Of a stretch of DNA of 64,000 nt, positions 29,079 to 37,787 are shown one piece after another; positions within the stretch are counted from its first letter, which is position 1, and every line of letters begins with the position of its first letter. Made by a program: the position numbers and the translations under genes. Under the pieces are notes generated by a model, which saw only the letters and a program-made list of their open reading frames with translations, was not told the DNA's origin and ran no database searches. Source of the DNA: DASZRZ01 sp963732925 (GTDB taxonomy: Bacteria; Acidobacteriota; Terriglobia; Terriglobales; Acidobacteriaceae); NCBI GenBank assembly GCA_963732925.1, contig CAVTBJ010000015.1:1-64000 (forward strand), read 5' to 3'.

Positions 29079-30929
29079 GTGACGTTCTCTACTGCGCTTC
29101 GATGGCTGCTGACGGCTTCGCTGGTGCTGCCCTGGGTTCCAGCGTGGGCGCAGCAGTCCGGCTTGCCGCGGGAGATTGGCTGCGCGGAGACCACCTCCCC
29201 CCGGGAGTGCGGAGTTCCGGAAGGCCTGCTGAAGGCTGCTAAAGACCGCTTCCAGGACGGCGTCAAGCTAAGTAAAGAAGGCAAAAAGCGGGAGGCGCTG
29301 GCCGCCTTCCGGCAAGCATCGGAGCTGGTGCCCAAAGACATCGAGTACGCCAGCGCGCGGGAAATCACCCTGCAGCAACTGGTGACCCAGTACGTCGAGC
29401 AGGGCAACGCGCAGTCCATCGCAAACAAGCCCATCGCGGCGGCCGCCTCGTTTCGCGAGGCGCTGCAACTGGACCCCAGCAACCCTTTCGCCCAGGAACG
29501 CCTGCAGCAGGTGCTGGCGAGTCATCCGGTGCCGGTACACAGCTTCCGCATCGAGGACGGCGCGGCGGGAGTTGAGGTGATCCCCAGCCGGCAGAAGCAG
29601 AGCTTCCACTTTGAGGGCGACTCCCACGACCTTCTGCAGCGAGTGTCTGCGGCTTTTGGAGTGCATGCCACGCTGGAAGAGAGCGTGCGCTCGCGGCCGG
29701 TGCGCTTCGATATTGAGCAAGTCGATTTTGCGACCGCCATGGAGGCGGCGAGCGCGGTGACCCATACCTTCTGGGTTGCGCTTGCCCCTCAGGAAATTCT
29801 GATTGCCGACGACACCCGCGCACAGCGCGAGGAATACCAGCGCATGATGCTGCGGACCTTCTATCTTCCGCAGACTACAACCGCGGCACAAATGACCGAG
29901 GTGGTCAACGCCATGCGGACAATTTTCGAGATCCGCTACGTTGTTCCGCAGGTGGGAAACAAGTCCATTGCCGTGCGCGCGCCGCGGGCCACGCTGGAGG
30001 CAGCCACACGCTTTCTGGAAGACCTGGACGCGGGACGGCCGCAGGTGATGCTCGACATGCAGGTACTGCAGGTGAGCCAAACCGCGGCCCGCATCCTGGG
30101 CCTGAACCTGCCGCTGGAATGGCAGGCATTCAACGTGAGCCAGCAGGCGCTGAGCCTGCTGCAGCAACCGAACGCGCAGGACTTGATCAATCAACTCATT
30201 GCTTCGGGCGGAATCAACCAGGCAAACTCCACCGCCATCTCGGCGCTGCTGTCGCAACTGCAATCGCAGCAGAATTCCCTGCTCAGCCAGCCATTCGCGA
30301 CCGTCGGCGGGGGAAGCACCTTGTCGGCGATTCCGGTTCCGCCGCTGACGGCCAACTTCTCGCACAGCGAGTCTTATGTGAGAAGCTTGCAGCGGCTGCA
30401 GCTCAGGACGGCGCAGGGCGATCCGGCCACGCTCACCATCGGATCGCGCTATCCCATCCTGAACACCACGTTTTCACCTATCTATAACAGCGCGGCCCTC
30501 AGCCAGGTAATTCAGGGAGGAAGCTTCGTCGCTCCCTTCCCTTCCTTCAGCTATCAGGACCTGGGGATCAAGGTAAAAGCCACGCCGGAAGTTCACCAGG
30601 ACAGCGTCACCTTGTCCCTGGATATTGACATCAAGGCGCTTGGCACGCAGTCGTTCAACGGTGTGCCGGTGATTTCCAACCGCTCCTACAGCGGGTCGCT
30701 GCGCCTGGAGGACGGGGAATCGGGCGTGGTGGCCGGCACGCTGGACCACCAGGAGCAAACTTCGCTTTCCGGCCCTCCTGGAATCGGGCTGATTCCGGGC
30801 CTCGGGCAGTTGCTCTCCACGGAGAGCAAGAACCATACGGTATCCGAACTGCTGATCGTCGTTACCCCGCACATCATAGCCTTGCCTCCCGAAGCCACGC
30901 AGGCCCTGGTGCTCCCCAACTCGCAGTAA
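29079..30929 (+). CDS. Orphan secretin (type II/III secretion or PilQ family)
   Basis: An outer-membrane secretin of about 616 residues. A signal peptide (LLTASLVLPWVPAWA) is followed by a TPR-like region (residues about 60-150; FQDGVKLSKEGKKREALAAF). N-domain folds come next (RTFYLPQTTTAAQMTEVVNA, KSIAVRAPRATLEAATRFL), then the secretin core with LGIKVKATPEVHQDSVTLSL, SGSLRLEDGESGVVAGTL and the final ELLIVVTPHII. The start is uncertain: GTG 29079 is chosen because it gives a clean signal peptide. No gsp, pil or sct gene is near, which is unusual because secretins normally sit with their machinery. Confidence 0.85.
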   Translation: MTFSTALRWLLTASLVLPWVPAWAQQSGLPREIGCAETTSPRECGVPEGLLKAAKDRFQDGVKLSKEGKKREALAAFRQASELVPKDIEYASAREITLQQLVTQYVEQGNAQSIANKPIAAAASFREALQLDPSNPFAQERLQQVLASHPVPVHSFRIEDGAAGVEVIPSRQKQSFHFEGDSHDLLQRVSAAFGVHATLEESVRSRPVRFDIEQVDFATAMEAASAVTHTFWVALAPQEILIADDTRAQREEYQRMMLRTFYLPQTTTAAQMTEVVNAMRTIFEIRYVVPQVGNKSIAVRAPRATLEAATRFLEDLDAGRPQVMLDMQVLQVSQTAARILGLNLPLEWQAFNVSQQALSLLQQPNAQDLINQLIASGGINQANSTAISALLSQLQSQQNSLLSQPFATVGGGSTLSAIPVPPLTANFSHSESYVRSLQRLQLRTAQGDPATLTIGSRYPILNTTFSPIYNSAALSQVIQGGSFVAPFPSFSYQDLGIKVKATPEVHQDSVTLSLDIDIKALGTQSFNGVPVISNRSYSGSLRLEDGESGVVAGTLDHQEQTSLSGPPGIGLIPGLGQLLSTESKNHTVSELLIVVTPHIIALPPEATQALVLPNSQ

Positions 30930-31104
30930 ATTTCTGGTTTCTGACCACACGGGACCCTTGGCCATCCGGCCCTCCCCCGGGGGGATCCCCAAAAACAGAA
31001 GTGCACGAAAATAGCCGCTCTGCGGGTAAGATGTCCTACCGGCAGAGGGTCGCGTCATGGTGCGCGATGGTTCGCGTAAGGACATTGGTCACGAGGAGCT
31101 GGCA

Positions 31105-33075
31105 ATGGAAAAGCTGGGGGCGCTGGGGTTGGCGTGTGTGCTGATGTGTGGAATCTGCTTCGCCCAGGACGTCGATGCTGGGCGCAGGTCATTCGAGAGC
31201 CGTTGCGCAATCTGCCACGGCGGCGATGCTGCAGGTGGAGAACACGGTCCAGATATTCGCGAACGCATCGGATTACACGGCGAAGACGCCGAACTCGCGA
31301 CCTTTATCCGCCAGGGGCTGCCCTCGCGGGGGATGCCGGGGTCGGATGTTCCCACCCCGGAGATAAATGACCTGATCGCGTTTCTTCGCACGGTGCGGGC
31401 GAGGCGGGGAGAGTCGCCGCGACCGGTGGTCCGCAGGTCGGTGAAGACCAGCGATGGCGGCACCCTGGAGGGCGTAGTGGTGGCGGAAGACACCGGCCAA
31501 TTACAGCTCAGGACCGACGATGGACAAATTCACCTGCTGCGGAGCGAGGGCGAGAGCTACCGTTCGGTAACTTCGCAGGTGGACTGGCCGACCTACCACG
31601 GCAACATGCAAGCCAACCGCTACAGCAGCATGAACCAGATCAACCGCAGCAACATCAGCCAGCTGGCGCCGGCATGGGTCTTTAACTTTGCCGATACCTC
31701 GAGCCTGCAGACGACCCCGATTGTGGTGGGCGGGATCATGTACGTGACCAGCGCCAACGAATGCTACGCGCTGGATGCAGGAAGCGGGCGCCAACTTTGG
31801 CACTTTCAACGGTCGCGCACCCAGGGGTTGGTTGGCAACGCCGCCGGAGGATTGAACCGCGGCGTGGCCATTGCGGGTGACCGCCTGTTCATGGTGACCG
31901 ACAACGCGCATCTGCTTTCTCTGGACCGCTTTACCGGCAAGGTGCTGTGGGAGACGGTGATGGCGGACTGGCATCTGAACTACAACGCAACCGGAGCTCC
32001 GCTCATCGTGCACGACATGGTGATCTCCGGCACCGCGGGCGGCGAACAAGGTGTGCGCGGGTTTCTGGCTGCTTACGATCAAAAGACGGGAAAGGAGCTG
32101 TGGCGATTCTGGACCGTTCCCCAGCCGGGCGATCCCAAGGCGGATACCTGGATGGGACCGGATATTATGCATGGTGGCGCGCCGACTTGGCTCACGGGAA
32201 GTTATGACCCGGAACTGGATCTGGTCTACTGGCCCACGGGGAATGCAGGACCCGACCTCAATGGAAGCGAGCGCAAGGGAGACAATCTGTATTCCTGCTC
32301 GATGCTGGCCCTGGACGCGAAAACCGGCAAATTGCGCTGGTATTATCAGTTCACGCCCCACGACGAATGGGACTGGGATTCGACCGAGCCTCTGCTGCTC
32401 GTGGACGCCAACTGGCACGGGCAAGCCCGCAAGCTGCTGTTGCAGGGCAATCGCAACGGCTTCTTCTACGTGCTGGACCGGATTAATGGGAAGTTCCTGC
32501 AGGCGACTCCTCTGGTGACCAAGCTGACGTGGGCGAAGGAAATTGCGCCCGACGGCCACCCCGTGCAGAATCCCAACAACAGGCCCACTCCCGACGGCAA
32601 CGTGGTTTGCCCGTCGCAGGTCGGCGCGACCAACTGGATGTCCAGTTCGTACAGTCCAGCGACCGGCCTGTTCTATGTACAGACGCTGGATGATTGCATG
32701 GTGTTTACCAAGCATCCTGTGGAGTGGCAAGCCGGCAGGAGTTTCTGGGGTGGAAGCGTGCGCCAGGCTCCTGGAGTGACTCCGCGTAAGGTGGTGCGGG
32801 CTATCGATATCCAGACCGGGAAGTTTGCCTGGGAAGTGCCGCAGACGGGTGACGGCACAACCTGGGGAGGAGTTCTGTCCACCGCTGGCGGGATCGTCTT
32901 CTTTGGTGATGATGGCGGCGATTTTGCCGCAGTGGATGCCAGCACCGGAAAGCGACTATGGAAATTTCCGGCTAACCAGCACTGGAGAGCGTCCCCCATG
33001 ACCTACATGTTCGACCGAAAACAATACGTTGCGGTGGCGGCCGGGCCGAGCATCCTCGCGTTTGCGTTGAAGTAA
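31105..33075 (+). CDS. PQQ-dependent dehydrogenase with N-terminal cytochrome c domain
   Basis: A 656-residue periplasmic quinoprotein. The start at 31105 (MEKLGALGLACVLM) has GAGGAG upstream; the signal peptide is cleaved near CFA-QD. A c-type heme site (CAICH) sits at about residue 35. A short beta domain follows (TSDGGTLEGVVVAEDTGQLQ, residues about 105-150), and then an eight-bladed propeller starting VDWPTYHGNMQANRYSSMNQ. The PHDEWDWDST stretch carries the catalytic-Asp pattern of alcohol dehydrogenases. A vicinal CysCys, seen in many methanol dehydrogenases, is absent. The heme domain is N-terminal rather than C-terminal as in type II alcohol dehydrogenases. The substrate is unknown. 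Confidence 0.88.
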   Translation: MEKLGALGLACVLMCGICFAQDVDAGRRSFESRCAICHGGDAAGGEHGPDIRERIGLHGEDAELATFIRQGLPSRGMPGSDVPTPEINDLIAFLRTVRARRGESPRPVVRRSVKTSDGGTLEGVVVAEDTGQLQLRTDDGQIHLLRSEGESYRSVTSQVDWPTYHGNMQANRYSSMNQINRSNISQLAPAWVFNFADTSSLQTTPIVVGGIMYVTSANECYALDAGSGRQLWHFQRSRTQGLVGNAAGGLNRGVAIAGDRLFMVTDNAHLLSLDRFTGKVLWETVMADWHLNYNATGAPLIVHDMVISGTAGGEQGVRGFLAAYDQKTGKELWRFWTVPQPGDPKADTWMGPDIMHGGAPTWLTGSYDPELDLVYWPTGNAGPDLNGSERKGDNLYSCSMLALDAKTGKLRWYYQFTPHDEWDWDSTEPLLLVDANWHGQARKLLLQGNRNGFFYVLDRINGKFLQATPLVTKLTWAKEIAPDGHPVQNPNNRPTPDGNVVCPSQVGATNWMSSSYSPATGLFYVQTLDDCMVFTKHPVEWQAGRSFWGGSVRQAPGVTPRKVVRAIDIQTGKFAWEVPQTGDGTTWGGVLSTAGGIVFFGDDGGDFAAVDASTGKRLWKFPANQHWRASPMTYMFDRKQYVAVAAGPSILAFALK

Positions 33076-33154
33076 TGATGTTGTGCGGGTAGATCTCTTG
33101 CCAGCTAATCGCGAAACAGGGGAACGGACATTACCGCTTGATTGCGGGGGATGA

Positions 33155-33178
33155 CCTGGGATCGACAATGATCCCAGG
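33155..33178. other. Perfect 9-bp hairpin in the gap after the PQQ dehydrogenase
   Basis: CCTGGGATC / GATCCCAGG with a six-base loop (GACAAT). There is no T-run on either side, so a terminator is not certain. The rest of 33076-33328 holds nothing I recognise. Confidence 0.4.
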
Positions 33179-33328
33179 GTTTCCCGAGCTTTCCAGCCTG
33201 CTCTCTTCCAACTCCAAGGGGCGGTTTCTTCATCCAACAGCATACGAACTTTTCGGCGATGACGGCGGCGGTCTGCCGGATGCTGCCCGACAGAGTCCGA
33301 GCCTGACTTCAAAACCCTGGAGAGTCGA

Positions 33329-34441
33329 GTGGTTACAGCCGCACCCGTTTCCGTTACCTCCCTGGATCAACGATGCGTGGATCTGCTTTCGCGCCTGGTA
33401 TTTTGCCCCGCGCTGGAGCCGGGGGCGTCTCCGCTGGAGGTAATGGAGTTTCTGCGCTTCACGGCCGAGCAGCGCCAGGAGTTTCTCGCGATCGCCAACT
33501 CCCATCACGTCCTGGTACGGGGGCTCACATCCCTGGTGCAGCAAGCTGCCGTGTGCGGGGAGAGCGAACTGGCCCTTTGGGCTGAAGGAGCTCTCTGCGC
33601 GGAATACCAGCGAATCGAGCATGCCCTGCCCTATGTGCAGGAGACCATTGCGGCCCTCACCGAAGCAGGTGCTCAGGTCACTACCATCAAAACTCTCGAC
33701 CACTGGCCCGATTTTGGCAGTGACGTCGATATGTACACCACGGCCGATGCCCCGCTGCTGAGGCGAGTTTTCGTGAGCAAACTCAAGGCCCGGCAGGAGC
33801 CGCGAAGCTGGGGTGATCGTCTGGCCCGGAAATGGAATTTCTCCCTCCCCGGGCTGCCCGAACTGGTGGAGGTCCACTCCCGGCGGCTGGGGCAGACGGG
33901 CGAGCAGACCTTACTGGCGCATCGCTTTCTGGCCCGCCGCAGGTTCCGCGACGTGGGAGGCTATTCGCTTCCGGTACCGGCTCCGGAGGAGCGCATCCTG
34001 GTGGCCACCCTGCAGCGTATGTACCGGCACTTTTACTTCCGGCTTTCCGACATCCTGAATACCACGGCGTTGGTGGACAGCGCAGCTCTTGACTATGACG
34101 AACTACGGAAGGCCGCCAGCCTCGGTGGGATTTGGCCGGGAGCCGCAACTTATCTGAAGATCTGCTCCGATTATGTGAAGCGCTACTGCGGAACCCCGCT
34201 GCCCCTGCCCAACGCGGTTCTCGAAGCGGCCGCATTTGGCGGAGAGCGCCTTGAGGTACGGAAATGCTTTCTGCGCGTTCCCGTGATGCCCGACGGCGCT
34301 GCCTTGTACGCCCGCCAGGTGGGGCACACCGCGTCCAGCGGCAATCTGCCCGCGGCTCTGCGGCTAACCCTTCTCCCTCCACTAGCTTCCATCGCAGCTC
34401 TCAGCTACCGCTTTACCGGAACCGACAAAGGGATCTGGTAA
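33329..34441 (+). CDS. Nucleotidyltransferase-like protein (NTP_transf_5 type)
   Basis: A 370-residue soluble protein from GTG 33329. The middle holds TTIKTLDHWPDFGSDVDMYT, which resembles the GSxxD-type active site of minimal nucleotidyltransferases, followed by a helical C-terminal half with LVATLQRMYRHFYFRLSDI. The family (PF14907-like) is often near polysaccharide or lipopeptide loci and is poorly understood. Only part of the catalytic pattern (DVD) is visible, so activity is uncertain. The start is a weak GTG; the upstream 250 bases show no clear ribosome-binding site. Confidence 0.6.
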   Translation: MVTAAPVSVTSLDQRCVDLLSRLVFCPALEPGASPLEVMEFLRFTAEQRQEFLAIANSHHVLVRGLTSLVQQAAVCGESELALWAEGALCAEYQRIEHALPYVQETIAALTEAGAQVTTIKTLDHWPDFGSDVDMYTTADAPLLRRVFVSKLKARQEPRSWGDRLARKWNFSLPGLPELVEVHSRRLGQTGEQTLLAHRFLARRRFRDVGGYSLPVPAPEERILVATLQRMYRHFYFRLSDILNTTALVDSAALDYDELRKAASLGGIWPGAATYLKICSDYVKRYCGTPLPLPNAVLEAAAFGGERLEVRKCFLRVPVMPDGAALYARQVGHTASSGNLPAALRLTLLPPLASIAALSYRFTGTDKGIW

Positions 34442-34454
34442 GCGCGAGGACGGC

Positions 34455-34769
34455 TCAGGAGTCGGCTACAACATCGTAGGACTGAATCTCCACGGCCACC
34501 CCGGTCTTGTTCTCTGCAGGGTCGGGTTCCACGCGCACCACCGTACCCCGGCAGAGCACGCAAACGCTTTCTCCACGAGTCACTTCCGGGGGAAAGGTGA
34601 GGACCAGCTCAATGCTGCTGCCATTCGCCGGTTCGAAATCAGCATAAAAGTAGATTCCAGCGGAACTGACGTCGCGGGTCTGACCGACTGCTTCGTGCGT
34701 TCCCCCATTGGACCAGCTCGCGGTGACCGGCTCTTGGACAGGAAATCGGGGCACCTTCCTCTTGGGCAT
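34455..34769 (-). CDS. PilZ-domain protein (second copy)
   Basis: A 104-residue single-domain protein, starting at ATG 34769 (MPKRKVPRFPVQEPV) and not at the longer in-frame ATG. Both c-di-GMP motifs are present: RxxxR (RKVPR) at residues 4-8 and DxSxxG (DVSSAG) near residue 34. Convergent with the nucleotidyltransferase-like gene, with 13 bases between the stops. It is a paralogue of the PilZ gene at 19597 and differs from it in most of the beta-barrel. Confidence 0.85.
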   Translation of the reverse strand: MPKRKVPRFPVQEPVTASWSNGGTHEAVGQTRDVSSAGIYFYADFEPANGSSIELVLTFPPEVTRGESVCVLCRGTVVRVEPDPAENKTGVAVEIQSYDVVADS

Positions 34770-34982
34770 GGCGTTGATAGTAGGGCAATCTGAAGGAACG
34801 AACAAGCGCCCTCTTGTGGACCGTCCGGGGAGTCTGCGGCAAAACGGGAAAGACACCAAAGGCAAAGAGGACAGGTGGACGGAAGCCGGTAAAAATGTGG
34901 ATTACGTGAGGTACTACGGCAGAATACTGTCGTAACTACTGGGAAATACTAGTCTAAGGTATGATTATGCGAAATTTTTCAC

Positions 34983-35011
34983 TTGCACCAAAATGGTGGC
35001 AGACGTATTCT
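34983..35011 (+). promoter_or_regulatory. Sigma70-type promoter for the gene at 35063
   Basis: TTGCAC (34983-34988) and TATTCT (35006-35011), 17 bases apart. The surrounding 100 bases are much more AT-rich than the rest of the window. The leader to the ATG at 35063 would be about 45 bases. Confidence 0.5.
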
Positions 35012-35062
35012 GGCGTGCTTACTGGCGAGCACCGCAAAAACTAGACGAGAACGGATGGACTC

Positions 35063-35377
35063 ATGGTGTTGGCAAGACTCCGTCGCGGAATTCTATGTGT
35101 GGAGACTAATGGTCTTCAGCGCTTCTTTGCACCAACGCTGTGGCAGCGCCTGTACCTGTTGTGGGTGTTCCGGAACTTCCGGCGCCTGCCGCTGGGCGTG
35201 CTCAGCGAGAGTAACCGGGCTTGTGTGGAGCGCGTTTGCACACAGCCTGCGATTGCCGGAGAGCCGGACCTGGTGATGGGCGTGGTGGAGTGCGAGCTCA
35301 CCCCGCAGAAAAAAGCTTCCCAGGCGGTTCCGCTGTTCCACCCACAGACCTCGGAGCCCAAGCGGGCGGCGCAGTAA
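35063..35377 (+). CDS. Small conserved hypothetical protein
   Basis: A 104-residue protein with GGATGG upstream of the ATG at 35063. Its N-terminal half is basic and aromatic (LWQRLYLLWVFRNFRRLPLG), looks partly amphipathic and may bind membranes or RNA. The C-terminal half is loosely structured. It resembles short proteins of about 60-100 residues I have seen in acidobacterial genomes with the start MVLARLRRGILCVET; no function is known. It has the best-placed promoter of its neighbourhood. Confidence 0.5.
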   Translation: MVLARLRRGILCVETNGLQRFFAPTLWQRLYLLWVFRNFRRLPLGVLSESNRACVERVCTQPAIAGEPDLVMGVVECELTPQKKASQAVPLFHPQTSEPKRAAQ

Positions 35378-35402
35378 AGGCAAATTTCCCGCGGGCGAGG
35401 AG

Positions 35403-35663
35403 TCAGGACTCCTGCCGCGCCTGTACCCGCTCGATCAGCAAGCCCAGATCGGTAACGATCTGCGATGCCGTCCGTTGTGCTTCTCTCAGTGCTTCCAGCG
35501 AATCTTGCGCCGTTTCGGTTGAATCCAGGTGGTAGGACACCTGCTCCACCTTCTTACGGATTCTGCCCAGGGCGACGCGAATTGCGCCTCGATCTGCATC
35601 AGCCAGAGACAAGATTTTTCCCCCGCATGAACCTAGCAGAGCGATGACGGATTGCGCCAGCAC
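35403..35663 (-). CDS. Possible small coiled-coil protein
   Basis: From GTG 35663 the frame gives 86 residues, mostly helical and charged (ADADRGAIRVALGRIRKKV, QDSLEALREAQRTASQIVTD), ending at 35403. A longer reading of the same frame runs through the antisense strand of tRNA-Gly and is not credible. There is no clear ribosome-binding site, so the gene is uncertain. It is convergent with the small gene at 35063. Confidence 0.35.
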   Translation of the reverse strand: MLAQSVIALLGSCGGKILSLADADRGAIRVALGRIRKKVEQVSYHLDSTETAQDSLEALREAQRTASQIVTDLGLLIERVQARQES

Positions 35664-35723
35664 GTTCCGTGAACAGGGCTCGAATTGCGGGTGCAAGTTG
35701 GCAATGGTACTCTTGGGGAGCGA

Positions 35724-35798
35724 GCGGGAGTAGTTCAGCGGTAGAACGCCAGCTTCCCAAGCTGGATGTCGCGGGTTCGATCCCCGTCTCCCGCTCCA
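35724..35798 (+). tRNA. tRNA-Gly (anticodon CCC), CCA encoded
   Basis: A full cloverleaf can be drawn. The acceptor stem is GCGGGAG / CTCCCGC. The D-arm is GTTC..GAAC. The anticodon stem CCAGC/GCTGG holds the loop TTCCCAA, and the T-arm is GCGGG TTCGATC CCCGT. Then come the discriminator T and the genomic CCA at 35796-35798. The anticodon CCC reads GGG codons. Confidence 0.95.
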
Positions 35799-36075
35799 TA
35801 CTTTCAGCACTTATCAGTCGGTCCTTGCAGCTTGTGTTCAAAGATGCAAGGGTCCATAGCCAGCCGACTTCCTGCTTCCCGCAGCTCACTGCAACGTCAC
35901 CAAAGCCCTTTGGCTCACACACTGGTAAAGAGTAAGCAAGGCGCCGAACTTGCGCGCAGCGAAATTTCGCGGCAGAGTTCGGCCCCTGATGATCGAAGCG
36001 AGCCGACTAGTCCTGGTGCATCGGGCCAAATTGTCGTCATGGAACAACCGGAGAATTGAATTACACTCCCCCTGG
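35799..36075. other. Non-coding gap after tRNA-Gly
   Basis: No convincing gene on either strand. A 12-base palindrome (GCGAAATTTCGC, 35959-35970) lies here. Base composition becomes more AT-rich toward the glyoxalase-like gene. No attachment-site repeat of the tRNA 3' end was found. Confidence 0.5.
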
Positions 36076-36726
36076 ATGCGGATAGAGTTAGATCATGTTT
36101 TTATTTGGGCGGCTCGTGGCGCTCCCGAGGCGGAGAAGCTGATTGAATTCGGCTTGCGAGAGGGCTCCCCAAACCAGCACCTCGGACAAGGCACTGCGAA
36201 CCGACGCTTTAATTTTGCCAACAGCATGCTTGAGTTGCTTTGGGTAAGCAATGAGGGAGACGCCCAAAGTAACAGGACTCGGCCTACGTTGCTTTGGGAA
36301 AGATGGTGTGGCCGCGAGGGTGGCGCCTCACCTTTTGGCATCTGCCTCAGACCCGCCGATTCCCATAACACGCAGCCGCCGTTTGCGGCTTGGAAATATC
36401 GGCCGGAATATTTGCCCGATCCACTTTGCCTGCACATCGGCGGGGCTGGGATTGAAGAGCCCATGTGGGTATTCCTAAGCTTTATGAGGCGAATCCATCG
36501 CGAACAAGGATTCCTTGAGCATCCCATTGGCATTCGTGAGATTACTGGGTTGACACTTACCAGCCCTGCGCCCCTTCGCTCCGACCCGTCTAAGATAATC
36601 CTGGAAACCGGGATCCTCGCAACCCGAGTGGGAGCGTTTTCTCTGCTTGAGATTGAGTTCGATCACAACCGCAGGAAGACCCGCGCGGATTTCAGGCCGC
36701 ATCTGCCCCTGGTTTTTCGCTTCTAA
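36076..36726 (+). CDS. Glyoxalase-like (VOC superfamily) protein
   Basis: A 216-residue protein from ATG 36076. It opens with MRIELDHVFIWAARGAPEAE, the DHV(F/V) pattern of glyoxalase-like domains (PF13468 type), and continues RRFNFANSMLELLWVSNEGD. A second half begins around IREITGLTLTSPAP. Two beta-alpha-beta modules of the VOC fold can be traced. Metal ligands cannot be fixed by eye. Its GC content is clearly lower than that of neighbouring genes, and it lies 280 bases from a tRNA gene, so it may have been acquired by transfer. The substrate is unknown. Confidence 0.7.
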   Translation: MRIELDHVFIWAARGAPEAEKLIEFGLREGSPNQHLGQGTANRRFNFANSMLELLWVSNEGDAQSNRTRPTLLWERWCGREGGASPFGICLRPADSHNTQPPFAAWKYRPEYLPDPLCLHIGGAGIEEPMWVFLSFMRRIHREQGFLEHPIGIREITGLTLTSPAPLRSDPSKIILETGILATRVGAFSLLEIEFDHNRRKTRADFRPHLPLVFRF

Positions 36727-36860
36727 CGGAGCCCCTGTTCCGCTCACCCAAGTGTTGCAAGGGCACTCGGCTCCGTGCACTGCGCGCCGGAGCCTTTTCG
36801 GCAATCCGTGCCCACTCCTCCTGCACCGTGCTGGCATCCTGGTGCTTAATCTTGCTGCCG

Positions 36861-37787
36861 TCAGACTGAAGTGATGAACGCTCTCATGCGCTCCCGCTCG
36901 GCAGGATTAGGATAGCGTCCAAATGCGGCCCCGAAGTTGTCTTCCAGGTGCTGCGGGTTGGTGGTTTCAGTCAATACGCAGGTAACGGCGGGGTTAGCCA
37001 GAATGTATTTCAGCGAGAACTGCGCCCAACTTTCGCATCCGAAGTCCGCGGCCCACTTGGGCAACGGCTTTCCCGCGAGCTTCCCGAAATAATCTCCATT
37101 CATGAAGGGGCGGTTGATGATGACGCCGACGCCGCGTTCCCGCAGCATCGGCAACATACGTTCCTCGGCCTGCCGCTCGGTGATGGAGTAGTTGACCTGG
37201 GCGAAATCAGGCTTCTCCCATTGCAGAAACGCTTCCAACTTATCGTACAGACGGTACTCGGCCACGGTCACACCGATGTAGCGCGTCGCGCCGGCGGCTT
37301 TGAAGTCCTGGAGGACGGGCCAATGGGTATCGAGATCAACCAGGCTAAAAACCTGCGCGAGATCGAAGGTCTTGAGCCCATAAAGCTTTTGCACCTCATG
37401 GAACTGGTCGATCCCCGCCTGCTTGCCCGGCTTGGTGAGCTTCATGGTGACGAACAGGCGGTTGTTGAGATCCGGCTGGTGGATCACGCGGCCAAAGGCG
37501 GCGTCGTTCTCCGCGTTGCGCGGCCAGGTGTCCACCACCCGCCCGCCGTGCGCCACCAAGGTACGCAGCACTTGCGTCAACGATTCGGTGCCCTTGGTCG
37601 CGATCTCCTCCACGCCCTTGCTGGAGCCCAGCCCGATCACCGGTAGCTTCTCACCGCTTGCAGGAATGGCGCGCAGCGGCAGCATTTGTGGGGCGGCGGC
37701 GGCGAAGCGCGAACCCAAGCTCACGATTCCCGCCGCCGCGGACATGGCCAGAAACTCGCGGCGGTCGATATTCGTTCCTCGCTTCAT
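36861..37787 (-). CDS. Tat-exported aldo/keto reductase
   Basis: A 308-residue protein. The Tat signal MKRGTNIDRREFLAMSAAAG lies at the start (ATG 37787), with the twin-arginine as DRREFL. An aldo/keto reductase barrel follows. The catalytic tetrad is only partly clear by eye; VVDTWPRNAENDAAFG replaces the more usual DTA..YG pattern, and the family hallmark IGVTVAEYRLYDKL is present. No membrane anchor is seen. The lack of the standard DxxxxY site means its activity is uncertain. No partner gene is adjacent. Confidence 0.78.
   Translation of the reverse strand: MKRGTNIDRREFLAMSAAAGIVSLGSRFAAAAPQMLPLRAIPASGEKLPVIGLGSSKGVEEIATKGTESLTQVLRTLVAHGGRVVDTWPRNAENDAAFGRVIHQPDLNNRLFVTMKLTKPGKQAGIDQFHEVQKLYGLKTFDLAQVFSLVDLDTHWPVLQDFKAAGATRYIGVTVAEYRLYDKLEAFLQWEKPDFAQVNYSITERQAEERMLPMLRERGVGVIINRPFMNGDYFGKLAGKPLPKWAADFGCESWAQFSLKYILANPAVTCVLTETTNPQHLEDNFGAAFGRYPNPAERERMRAFITSV

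Noticed and set aside
33155..33178. A terminator for the PQQ dehydrogenase gene
   Set aside because: The hairpin is perfect but lies 80 bases from the stop and has no T-run; kept only as an unassigned hairpin.
35724..35810. A reading frame across the minus strand of the tRNA that reads GRRGSNPRHPAWEAGVLP
   Set aside because: This is the well-known false protein encoded by the antisense of tRNA genes; only the part below 35663 might be a gene.
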